A DNA stretch of 64,000 nt from contig NC_089279.1 of assembly GCF_963678975.1 (NCBI RefSeq), forward strand, positions 27,895,609-27,959,608, written 5' to 3'. Position 1 is the first letter of the stretch, and every line of letters begins with the position of its first letter. The notes below the pieces were generated by a model. That model ran no database searches. It worked only from the letters and a program-made list of their open reading frames with translations, and was not told the origin of the DNA. The DNA comes from Dysidea avara (Eukaryota; Porifera; Demospongiae; Dictyoceratida; Dysideidae). Below are positions 24,597 through 36,400 of this stretch, piece after piece. The translations under genes were made by a program, and so were the position numbers.

Positions 24597-25494
24597 ATGA
24601 AGGTTATTGGAAAATTACTCCTACTCCTTGTTGCATGTACAGCAAAAGAAAGTTTTGGTGGAAAGATAAGTTCTTGCAGTTAAGTAGCATATCATAAAAC
24701 ATACATGTATAGCTAATATCATCTAATTATGTACATGTATTGAAAGACAATCATGCAATTAAATATTGGGAATGGTATTAGCTTGTAATTGATAAGAATA
24801 TGTATAGACAGATTGCATACAAGGACTCTGATTAAATTAATGCTTATCGTGTACTATAAACAGGCAAAAGCAGTGCAAAACTCCAAAATATTCAAATGGA
24901 GTTTGAACCTGATTATCCACAAGCAGGTGATGTCATAACAGTTTACCTTGATGGTACTTTGAGTGAGTTAAAACAATAGAAAGTCTAATTATTCACGTAC
25001 ACACATTGTTATAGCTGACACAGTGACTGAAGGACATCTACAAGTGGAACTAAGCCACGAAAAAAGACCAGCACCTATTAAGGAGACTTTTGACTTGTGC
25101 TATTTTCTCTCATTGGCTAAAATTAGTTGTCCTCTAATGTCAGGTGAACTGCAGTTTAGAAATTAATAACAAACATTTCATGCAACAACACAGATTCATT
25201 TATGCACATCAAAAATTATGTAACTTGATAGCATTTCTTACAGGAAAAGTTCATTATAGATTCAGACAGTCATTGCCTTCTACTGTCATTTCGGTAAGCA
25301 AACTTGATTGAATATACATTGATAATGTGAGTATGTGCATGTGTCTGCTGTAACAAATGTGTGTGTATACAAAAATATTTGTTTATAATCTGTATATATA
25401 ATTCTCATAGGGCAATTACACTTTTAGAGGTGTAGCAACACAGCAGAATGGTCAAGAACTATTTTGCTTGAATGCTGAATTCTCTATAAAATAA
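24597..25494 (+). CDS. ML-domain lipid-binding secreted protein, copy 3
   Basis: Five exons: 24597-24678, 24864-24962, 25015-25143, 25244-25293 and 25411-25494, with the same phases as copy 2. The product is 147 aa. The signal peptide is MKVIGKLLLLLVACTA. The ML features are SSC at the start of the mature protein, FEPDYPQAGDVITVYLDGTL, IKETFDLCYFLSLAKISCP, GNYTFRGVATQ and one C-terminal Cys (LFCLN). Four mature cysteines fit two disulphides: first with last, and the CYF-to-CP pair. Introns 2 and 3 are only 52 and 100 bp. A polyadenylation-like AATAAA occurs near 25654. It is closest to copy 4. A secreted or lysosomal lipid carrier is likely; the ligand is unknown. Confidence 0.85.
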
Positions 25495-26637
25495 TTGTTT
25501 AACACAGACGTTTTATTAACTGTTGAAATTTGTGGTCGTGTACTCTGACTTTAATATGTACATTTTCAGTTTTTCAATTTCATTCCATAAAATACTCATT
25601 ATTACAGTGTGTTTAAATGTGATGAATACTGGTGTCATGTGACCATTACAGAAAATAAATGATTAATGCATATATCATAACTTTCAGAGTTTATGCCAGC
25701 AGTGAAAATTTTTCAGTTTATGGCATAAAATAACAAACAACTATTATGGACCATTTTCATAAAGAGAATGCAATGGGTGAGTAGTAGCTGTCATATCCTA
25801 AAATAGACTAATCAAGCATCAGACTCACCTGTCAGAGATAATAATAAGGCAACACTCAGAAAGTATGTGACAATGGCAACTGCATGCTCCAAGTAATATA
25901 TGCAAACACAAATACAATTCCAAATCAAATAGAAATAGTATATAGTGATTCAACAGTTTTCTATTCAGTCGGTCAACAGCAGTCACAGCATACAGCTTTT
26001 CCTCACTATATAAACCCATCGTGCACCAAGGCTACAAGGACACACAAATTCTTTGTTGTACATCATATAAACAAGATTCATGCAGTTGTTCCAGTGATGT
26101 GGTGTATGCTTACATGGATGTCCCCAATGGATCAGATGAGAAGAGCACATCTGGTAATTCTAGCGAGCAAGCAATAGTTACACACAAGTAGATAATGACT
26201 ACTTCAATAAAAACGTGCCAGTGTGTACCTTGGGTGTGCAGTATTGTATGAATAATGCACTATAGTGAGCATGCAGTGATGACAGTTTGATATCCAGTGT
26301 GTGTTTCAGTGAATAATTACATGGTGGTTACAGTGTGGAGTACTTGAAGCATGATACCTGGATTGACCAATGGCTAAATACTCCACTGCAAATATAATAA
26401 TTCATGCAGTGATGGATCAGGGAAATGGTTTCATGGAACCCCCTTCAGTTTTGGTGAAGAGCCTTACTTAGATACATTTCTTTGATATATTTTAAAGCCA
26501 AAGTCGGTTTTCACTAAAGGGAATTATTTTAGTGGTAATAGAACCCATTTATCTAATTTAATTTCAAAACTTGCATGCATGTTTTCATCATGCAATACCA
26601 GTACCTTCAAAACTAAGAGCCTCTGAAATGGCTTCCA
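25495..26637. other. Mostly gene-free; one unexplained open frame
   Basis: A plus-strand frame is open from about 25957 to 26193 (contains VVYAYMDVPNGSDEKSTSGN and stops at 26193) without an ATG, preceded by possible acceptors. It overlaps other open frames and I cannot assign it. No other exon is seen. Confidence 0.25.
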
Positions 26638-26769
26638 CACTGTTAAAAATGAAGTGCTATGATAGCACCTAAAAATGCTATGGTAGCACCTAAAAGTGCT
26701 AAAGTTTGACTGCTCTGGTCAAAAAATAGCACCTCTAGGTGCTACCATAGCACTTCATTTTTAATAGTG
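26638..26769. mobile_element. 132-bp MITE, copy B of the 8696 element
   Basis: Nearly identical to 8696-8828 over the full length, with the same inverted termini. The close match of two copies 18 kb apart points to recent movement. Confidence 0.9.
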
Positions 26770-26974
26770 TACTCTAGCTCACTGTATATGTGAAAATCCA
26801 CTAAAACATCTGTATGTATGTGTGTACAAAGTATGATAACATGTTTACACTAGATTGTTATCAATCTAGGCCTATATAGAAAATATAACAGTCTATTCAA
26901 GGATATCATTATACCCTACAACCTGGTATACACATATAAATGTAGTGATTGTGCACCACGCTTGGGCAGGTAAC

Positions 26975-28471
26975 ATGAAGTTTGTTGGAATATTTCTCCT
27001 TATACTCATTATTAAATGCTCAGCAACTTATCATTTTAAAGGACAGATAAGTTCTTGCAGTTAAGTAATATATGTACTGTATATGGTCAACTTTTAGATA
27101 GAATGCTGTAGTACACAAGTATTATATAAAGCTATGTGTACAAGATTTTGTGCATACTATACCATATATGTACTATATGTACAGGCACAAGTAGAGCAAA
27201 GCTGCAAAATATCAAAGTGGGGTTTTATCCACAGTATCCACAGGCAGGGGATGTTATGAAAATTTACCTTAATGGCACTTTATGTGAGTTCTTCATACTA
27301 ACTATAGACGCCTATACAATTGTAATTTGTGTACATTGGTGCAGCTGAGATGGTGACTGAAGGGCATGTACAAGTGGAATTATATCATGACAGTATACCT
27401 CCCCTTAAGGAAACTCACGATTTGTGTTACATACTTTCGTTGGCTGAAATAAATTGTCCTCTGAAGTCAGGTAAGCTGCAATTAAATTTTCATAATTATT
27501 TCAAAATGAAATTGTAACAACTGAATCATGAATATACAACTGCATGTAATATGGTAAATGTTATCTTACAGGTCCAGCCAGTTATAGATTCAATTACCCA
27601 CTGCCCCCTTACATCCCTCTGGTAAGCAGATGCTGCAGACGCTGCAGACCACTTTATGATAACTTATAACCAAATTGTGCAGGCATTATAAAAGAATGTA
27701 CTAATACTGCACTGTCAAAGTTATACATATGCACATGTAGCTATATGGCCCTGCAAGAATAGACTATCTTAGTTAGTCCAAGGTAAATATAAAGCCGAGA
27801 TGAGTGTCAATAACTAACTAAAGGTATCTTACTGTGATAAAACTAACTGATTTGTATCTCAGTCTTTATATCTTTGTCACTGCTATGTAAGGCTAAGTAA
27901 TCAGCTACCGATTTTTTTAAAATTAAGAAATCCTTCATAAAAGACATCTGGGGTCTAACTATATGTCCCAATGAAGTTCATATTTAAAGAGTTTACTGGG
28001 TCTGTATGGTAGTTATTGCCCACCATATGGTCCAGTAAAGTGTTTAATTCCCACCATTGAGATAAAACGAGTGTTTTATTACAAATAGCAAACAAGAACC
28101 ATCAGCAATGCAGCATCAGCAATTTTAAGCTTGCCTTTCACCTGGATAGAAAACAGTTATATTACAACAGTCAGAATATCAACACTTGTCCTCAGCTCTG
28201 CATCAGACTCATGTCATCAATAGCTACAGTAAAATAATCTGTGCATGAATAACTATAACATATTCCCAGTTTTTTACTTTAATGTATACAGGGCTTCAGT
28301 GGAATTGAAACAATATTTTTACATGTAGCTAGTGTGTACATACATATGTATATACAAGCATGATATATGTATCATCACTCCTTGTAGGGGAACTATAGTG
28401 CAAAAGCTGCAGCAACGCAACAGAGTAACCAAGAATTCTTCTGCTTGACAGCTAGAGCAGTAGTGCAGTAG
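26975..28471 (+). CDS. ML-domain lipid-binding secreted protein, copy 4
   Basis: Five exons: 26975-27059, 27185-27283, 27345-27470, 27572-27621 and 28388-28471. Phases are as in copies 2 and 3; exon 3 is one codon shorter than in copies 2 and 3. The product is 147 aa. The signal peptide is MKFVGIFLLILIIKCSA. The mature part keeps SSC, FYPQYPQAGDVMKIYLNGTL, LKETHDLCYILSLAEINCP, GNYSAKAAATQQ and EFFCLT. It is most similar to copy 3, so the cluster consists of two pairs (copies 1+2 and copies 3+4). Function is as for copy 3; the ligand is unknown. Confidence 0.85.
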
Positions 28472-30454
28472 TCAACCAGAAAATTTGTAAGCTGTTGATC
28501 AACACATTATTTAAATATCCATTTTAACCAACGAACATTTCCAGTGTGTGTTATAACTATGTATAGTTACAAGCTAGAGATGGAAGTTTCCTATTAAAAG
28601 GTGTACGATGACAAATTTAGACTTATCTCAATATTTCCTTTTGGACTTATCTTGATTATCTAACGCATCTAGATAATTGAAACAAGTATATTTTAGTTAA
28701 CTATAAAATAATGTAACCAGTAAAGTGAGCAAATTACAATTTGGAGAGTATAAAAATTGAAAAAATGTTAGTTTTAACACTGTGTCCAAATGGTGGGAGA
28801 GTTGGAGGTGTCTACACCATCAGATGTATTCTTTGGTATACAAGTATTTACAGAAGTTTACTATTATCTAGATTAATAAACCTATCATCCTTATCTCGAT
28901 AAGTCTTATGATATCTTGATAATCGGATATATCTAGATAATCAGACACCTCTACCTATTATACATACATACCAAACATGTACACGCCAAAACTCACATGA
29001 GCAAGCATGCATATGTTAACTCTAGAACTATGGTACAGGGTTAAACGGGATATGTTTTTGCTGAAACTGACAAAATGCATGTATGTTTATATACCATTAG
29101 TGTACAACTGATACATATGCAAAAGGTGGTCACTGTGTAAGACAAAATCCTCTTTTGTCAATAGTATTAGTTTGCATAACAAAATACAGAGCATTATACT
29201 AGCTATACTGTACAGTATTCTAAGTACGCAAGAATCTTATATATTTCTAAGTTACAGATAGGTAATAAGTATATAATTATGAATACCTTACACACATTGT
29301 ACATGCAGGATATATGAAGTAAAAATTTGGCACAACTTTGAAATACCATGCAGGTGGCTGTGGTGTCAGTAAACGTAACAGTAAATTCCTTTTGTATGTG
29401 CAGTGCAGGGGCAGATCCAGGAGCTGGCAAGGGGAGGGGCACAAACAGGCTAAGTTGTAGGTGGTTGAACTGAATTTAAGCCACATTCTCTTTGTTAGTT
29501 GCTGCATTTTTGAAGCAGCAAATAATCACCTCTTAGCAGTGTCTCACTGATGATTACTGCTATTATGGCCTTTGCAAATGGTTGTGAAGTCTTAAAAGCT
29601 GTTTTAAAGGCTCTGAATGTCTCAAACAACACGATCATTATTTTTTAGAGGCGCTTAGTACGCACGAAGGTGCTGGGTGATTATTTCACAGCTACGTAGC
29701 TTGACTTTGGTTTGCTTTAGTTTCAGGCGAATTTGTAATAAATGTGCATATTTTCATGAGTTTTAACTGATCTTGGCCTGACATAAAGTTTAGTATTTTA
29801 ATCAGAAGTATGCCTCCTCCACAAGGTGAGGGGGGGCATATGCTCCATCCTGGATCCGCCATTGAAGTGATGTTACTGAGGTACAATAAACTTTTTGACA
29901 TCATTTAAAAGTTTTCTTCTACATGTGCTTGCAGCTTCAATGTGTAGTTCACTTCAGCTTAGGTTTTCATATATCATACTAGTTTTAGTAGAGCAGCATA
30001 ACACCAAAAAATGAGCATTAATTTTCATGTCACAATTATGAAACTTTCCACGCAAATTATGCTCCTCGTGACAAATATTTTTTTGATATAATAGTAGTGC
30101 CATCATGGATTTGACTTTTGGTGATCTTTACCACCATTTTTTCATTGAAAATTAATCAATTTGTCTTTTTCTCCTTGCAGCATTATTTTACACTGTTAAA
30201 ACATGGTTTCAAATTAATGTGTTGATCTAAGAACTATATTGACTTTTGTTTGAAGTTAGTATCTCATTCCACTACAAAGTTATGATCATTTTTATAAGTC
30301 ATAAAATTCTTTGCCCTTGGGGTGCAAATTACTAATGGACAAGTAATTTGGCATAGAATTTCATGGCTAATATAAATGATTATATCTTTGGAATGTAATC
30401 ATGCACCTATTGACTTCAAATAAAAGCAGAGTAGTTCATTTTAGCAGCACCTTT
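28472..30454. repeat. Gene-free; hAT-like fragments
   Basis: No exon seen. A stretch from about 29405 (GCAGGGGCAGATCCAGGAGC) to about 29865 (TGGATCCGCCATTG) resembles a hAT-like element whose right part matches the arms of the inverted duplication at 1166-2017 (GGCCTGACATAAAGTTTAG). I could not find a matching target duplication, so the ends may belong to different elements. About 28600-28960 contains several TATCTAGATAAT-like inverted words. Confidence 0.45.
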
Positions 30455-32503
30455 CAGTGGCGTAGCTACCATTGAGGCAATTAACCGAGGCAGCTGCCTC
30501 GGTAAAAAAATGCCCAACAACAGGCTGAGCAGGCCTGAGTTTTGGCACCCCAAATTTTCTACTCAAACTTTACTAGACAGCATTACTGTACCCTAGGAGC
30601 TGAAAAGTAGTCCAGCACCATGCAAGGCACCATGTCACCATAGACTCCAGCCCGCTTAGTACTACACCCATAGATTCTATTTTGTGTGGCTTGAATTCGT
30701 AAAAGATCGAGATACTCAGCCAGGATTTTTTGAAGGGGGGTTCCAGCACCAGCATTGAGTTACTAGAAGCAGGGGGTCTGGGGGCTGTGCCCCCAGGCGC
30801 TGAGAGACTTTCAATATTTTAATAAATCAAATTGCTATATTTTATGCAAAAAGTACATTAATTATGATGCATTAAGTGCCCCTAGGATGAAGGTAGTACT
30901 AGATAAAGTCTCCAAGTGGAAACAGACAGCATAACACATAGAGACACATATAGTAATCTGTAAGTGATGGTTATATCTCACTGTGGTATAGGAGCCATGA
31001 ATCCACTGATACAAATGACAATCAAAACAATATAACTATACAAATATGCATAGCATAAATTCATTTTGCATAACACAAGTGATAAATTACTGGAGCTCTA
31101 TATCTTTAAACACTGCACACCAAAGCTATAGCAGTATAAGGTCATGCTAAGTTTTGCATTAATATTAATGTTGGAATGTCTGAAAAACTTCATATGGACA
31201 TGAATATTTACATGCATGTTCTATTAGAGTATACCTGACTGCTCTATTAGAGTATATACTTGACTGCTCTATTAGAGTATATCGATCTTTTTAACAAGTT
31301 TTGGGGAAGAGGGCTCATGTTACCTCTGTAAATCCTTCCCTGAGAGATGAATGCAAGCTTTATCAATTGTTGTGCTGTGCCATTACACTATATTGCTCAC
31401 TCATTTTGTCCTGCCACACTAAATGGTGTGTTAGGATCCTGCTTGCAGAAGTATAAATTTTACAGGGGGGGTTCCTGAACCCCTCGGAACCCCCCCTCCC
31501 TACGCCCCTGATGAGCAGTCATCGTAATATACTCTAATAGAGCATTCAATACAGATGATAGCCACTGTTCTCATTACACTGCTTGATCATTTACATTTAT
31601 GTTACATTATTTTTCAAAAGTTCCAATGAGTCAACTGCATGGCATTACATTGAGCTAATTGATCATGCATATCATGCATTAGCAGTTACAATCAAAAAAA
31701 TAACCTCCACATGCCATTTCAAAGCATATATTTTCAAACGTTTCCTTGAGGGAGTATTCCCCCAGACTCCCTAGCTCATAGGTGATTCTAAGGGGGGGCC
31801 ATGGCCCCCCTGTTAAAAAATAACTTTTTAAAAATCTTGGGGAAAAGTTGCTGTATAGATTGGCATTGTTATTTTTAGCATTTTTCATGTTTTTAGAACA
31901 AATTTTAGGCTGTTGTCAAGCCTTTAAATTGCAAAAATCCTGCAGCTTCTGGGGGTTGCACCCCCAGACCCCCCTGAAAATTCTACTTTATACAGCCAAA
32001 CAACAATAGTTATGCTGTTCCCTACTTAGCCCCCCCTGTAGGTCAGGTCTAGAATCGCCACTGCCCTAGCTTTACATGCTTAGCTCATGCAGTTGAGTAT
32101 TGCATGAAAGAGATAATTATCTCTGACTTAAACATCACATCAGATCAATAAAAAGTAGTGTGCATGACTATGACCTCCGTTGCAGTCCATGGATGGCCTG
32201 ACCACTCAAAATATCTCTGGAGTAAGTTGTGTTGCATGCAATTAAACTAGTATAATAATTGAAGCATGGTATACTGTAGCATTAACTAGCGATGCTGAAG
32301 CATTGCTAATGACATGTAGAAAAATGCTCAGAGTCTTCTGAAACAGTTTCCTCTTTCCAACCAGATAGTCAACCTGCAAATGCTGTACCACCCATACTTG
32401 AAAGTATTTGTGAACCAGTTGAGTCAGAAGCAGACCCTCTCAATTTGGTCAATGTATAGCCAAACTTTGCCTTGGTAAAAAATTTTTTCTGGCTACGCCA
32501 CTG
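30455..32503. mobile_element. 2-kb composite hAT-like element with nested copies
   Basis: The outer ends are CAGTGGCGTAGCTACC and GGCTACGCCACTG (inverted repeats), with CCTTT directly outside on both sides. The interior holds a further pair of G-rich ends (about 30717 and ending CCTACGCCCCTG at about 31510), two GGGGGTCTGGGGGC hairpins (30768, 31944), a run of CTCTATTAGAG motifs (31219-31283, 31521) and the nested element at 31777. No transposase frame is recognisable. Confidence 0.65.
31777..32063. mobile_element. Nested hAT-like MITE with CCCTAGCT duplication
   Basis: The ends CATAGGTGATTCTAAG and AGAATCGCCACTG are imperfect inverted repeats. The 8-bp CCCTAGCT flanks both sides (31769-31776 and 32064-32071). 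It is 287 bp long and non-coding. Confidence 0.8.
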
Positions 32504-33468
32504 CCTTTAATTTGAAACTGTGCAAAATAATGCCTCAGGGAGATAAAGACAGAAACGATGAATATTCAATATAAAAATGGCTGTAAAGGTCACCAAAGGT
32601 CAAATATACGATGGCACTATATAAAAAATATAATTATGTCACAAGGAGTACAACTTATATGGAAAATTTCATAATTGTATCAAGAAGTGCATAACTTTTG
32701 CATTATGCTGCTCTACTATTTATCACTTATCAAAATCATTTACTCTAATAACAGTTACATGATCATGTGTGTATAAAGCCACAACAATCATTGTATATAC
32801 ACAAATTTGTAGTCTATCATGCTTAGTAACATTAATTGTCTTCACGTATACACACAATGTCTCACAGAGATTTTGAAATGAGCTGTGGGACTGGAAAAAA
32901 CTTTTGAGAGACTGAAAGGTTATATAGTCAAGTAGTATTAGCTACTCCTCTGTCATTATAAGTGTAAACATACGTAATGTAATATTTCTGCAACTGAATT
33001 ATTATATAACAACCTAAAGCTACATAGCTGAACTATAGGGTAACAATTAGTAGACTTGATATTGATAATAACCAAACTAAACTAATGTTTGGTGAGTGGT
33101 AATTAATCAATCAACCAGATAAATCCTGCTGTCAGCAAACAATAATATAAAGATAACGCTCGACAAATAAGGGTGCTTTATGCTTACCCACAACCTACAC
33201 ATCAAGGTAATATGCAGAAACCGACCACTATAGATTACCAATCTAATATTGTAGATTGTATACATTTTATAATCCAAAAATACAGCATTTAAAATCATCT
33301 ACAACAATACAACACATAACATGGTAAACAAACTTCTCTTCTCACATAAAGTACAAAAGTTAACTACTGTAATTATGCAAATATCAGTGTTCAGTTAAAA
33401 ACGTATACAGATATGCACATATTTAGGCATTGCATAATGAGTAATCTGGTAGTAAAGAAATTGAATAT
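32504..33468. other. Intergenic, 3' flank of rhophilin
   Basis: No gene recognised. The rhophilin stop codon is at 33469-33471 on the minus strand, so this stretch holds its 3' untranslated region and the gap to the transposon block. Confidence 0.5.
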
Positions 33469-36400
33469 CTAAATCCCTACTCCAGTTGGTGTGCTTAAGG
33501 TGAGAGTAACATAGTCTTCTGATGCTTTCACTGCTGCTACTACCTCAGTATGGCTCATGTAAAGAGCTTCTTTGTCATTGACTGCAATAACATAATCATC
33601 TTTTTTCAAACCAGCCATCTGTATTAGGGAAAATGTTATATAAGCAATGCAGTGCTTTACTTACTAAACATACAATACTGTATATAAGTGATTGATACCT
33701 CAAGTCAAACCAATAGCTAAGCATTACTACTAAGTACTTAATCCATTTGAACAGTGCTTCATTAGATATTTTCCCTACATGCACCAACCACCTCTACACT
33801 ATACACGAAGTGCTAGCAAGCTACTATTTGGGATTGCCTGTATGAGACAATGGTGATGGAAGTTTCCACTCACACTGGCACAGTGATATGGATTATAAAA
33901 TGTCTGAGTCTGACCCTGGTTGTGTATTGGATTACATGTGTCAATTACAGTGTCTTGCTTGACAGTGACAGTTGAAGAATATATTTACAAATGATAGTGA
34001 TTACATTATGAAGGAGGAGATTATGATAGCAGTTTTGAATTGAGTTATGTGACTGCTCTATTAGAATATTGACTGTTCAATTAGAACATTTTCAGTGCTC
34101 AGATAACATACATCTTGTAAGTATAGAGATTACCTATTCAATTCGATGATCAAACATTAGTACAGCATGAAGAAGACTACCAGTTGTCCGGTTGAAGCCA
34201 CACCCAATTTTTGCATACCAGAGTACTTATGCTCTGTTTAGTAATGCATTACCTTTTTGTCTTGCAAAACTCTTGCTATGAACAATATACTTGAATTGTA
34301 GGTTTTAGCATAGTGTACTTTATTTGAATCGGGTCGTATCCAGGTCAGTGGATCATCTGGCTCAGTGATGATGACAGATGATAAACACATAAAGACAGAA
34401 AGCCTTACTCCTTGGCTTATAAATTAGACAGAGAAGCTTCCTGACGCTAACAGAAACACAAAGAATTTACTTCAGAGGTTTACTTTGAGTCCAGTCTAAG
34501 TCAGCGATTTATAGTGTCATTGTTAATGGAACTTGGTTTATGTTGTACAACTTGATAGCAAGTCTAAGTGTTATAGCCTTAAGCTTGATGCTGAATGTTA
34601 TTTACCAACTGAAAAATTCAATGGGTACTATGTACGGCCATACATAGACACTTATTAAGGATCGTAAATAATTACAGGGATCCATATACATACCTCAGCC
34701 TCAGTGCCTTGATCAACTCCAGAAATCCTTACTGGTTTAGAGCTACGAACAGAAAATCCAAATCCAATTTCTGTCCTTTTAATTTTCACACAGCGAGGTG
34801 CCTCCCAATTATTAGCACCAGAAAATGAAGGGAGTGGTCCCTAAAAAATCAGTGTAAAGAGTCACATGCACCTGCAAGCAACCAAACCCTACCAGATCAT
34901 GGAATATATCTTTTACACTGTCTGCAGAAGGAAAATCTGGTGGAATAGTCTGAAATTCCAATTCGATCTCTAAACATGACAAAAATAACACACAATTTAT
35001 AGCCATGAACTGTACCTCTTGTAGTTGGTGCCATAACTGATGGACCTTTTTCCTGCTTAGCTGCTTCTGCCATCAACTCTAAACTTCTCTCATGGTGATG
35101 ACTAAGTATCTAATGAAGAACACATCAAGTAAATCAACATACTGTCTCTAAAATTAATATTACTGTCAGTAGTGGGCAAAGATAAATGCGATTCAGTGAT
35201 TGGGTGATGATATGGTGTTTGCTGGATTCCTACCTTGTGCAAATATGTCATTGATTGCAGAGACTTGTTCTGTTTCTCATAACGGATGCTGTCACCATGA
35301 AGAAGATTTGCAATATCCAACTGAGAACGAGCTACAAATTACGATAGAATATTTTATAATATAGGAGGCACTTAAACAATATGACAAAGATCATACATAG
35401 CACTAAATTTCCATACCTACAGATACTTGTTGCGGTACTTTAATTGTGAGGATCTCATCAATGTTATCCGTATTATCTGCATACATTTTTCTGATAATTT
35501 CTTTCAACTCTGAAGTACTAGGCAATGATGTTTCACCACTGCTATCACCTAGGATGGTTAACACAAACAAAGATGGTATATACTACCACAAATGACTGCT
35601 TTATTAGGGCATTTGGTGCACTTTACAGGGAACATGTCAAAAATCCATAACACTATTCAAAATATGATTTATACATAGGTACATCAGTGTTATCAAAATG
35701 GTGAACAATCGATGGAAGCAAACTACATAGCTTACATGTTATGCATATGTTTTATAAATTTTCATGCTTTGATGAGACCACCTCAACCATTGTGATGTGT
35801 AGACTGTAACATCACATATTGCTCCCTTATCATTCGCTCTTGTTTAAACTGACAGAGCCTCACTTAAATTCTTTATTATTTTGCATAATACAAAGTCCAG
35901 TCTTAGTAATACGCAATACGTCTGTGAAACATGACATTCTAGAGATCCTTTAGCCCTGCATCCAAACGTTGACAATGGTGTGTAATATGCTTGGTTGAAT
36001 GAATGACCCACCAAATCGACTTAAGTGTGTAGATGTGCTGTGTGAACTGCAATTGTTGGCAATATCTGGGTGATTACTCTAATACAGCATACATCTTGTA
36101 CACTAAACGCTCTAATAGAGCAGTCTAAAAGACAAAAACAAATAATCTTCAATATATTAGTGCAGAGGCTACTGTGTAAAATAATAGTTTTTGTGTAATT
36201 TTTTTTTGTAAAGTTTTATTCTGGCTCCTTTATACCCCATGTCTCTACCCAGGTTTATCCAATCATCAGTGCACCACAGATATTCAACTCACCATTAGAC
36301 TTGATCAATCCCTTAACAATTGTCATATGCACCAAAGCTGCGTAATAGTGCGATATGGCATCCATGTAAGCTCCATGTACCTGTACACAAAAATTATACT

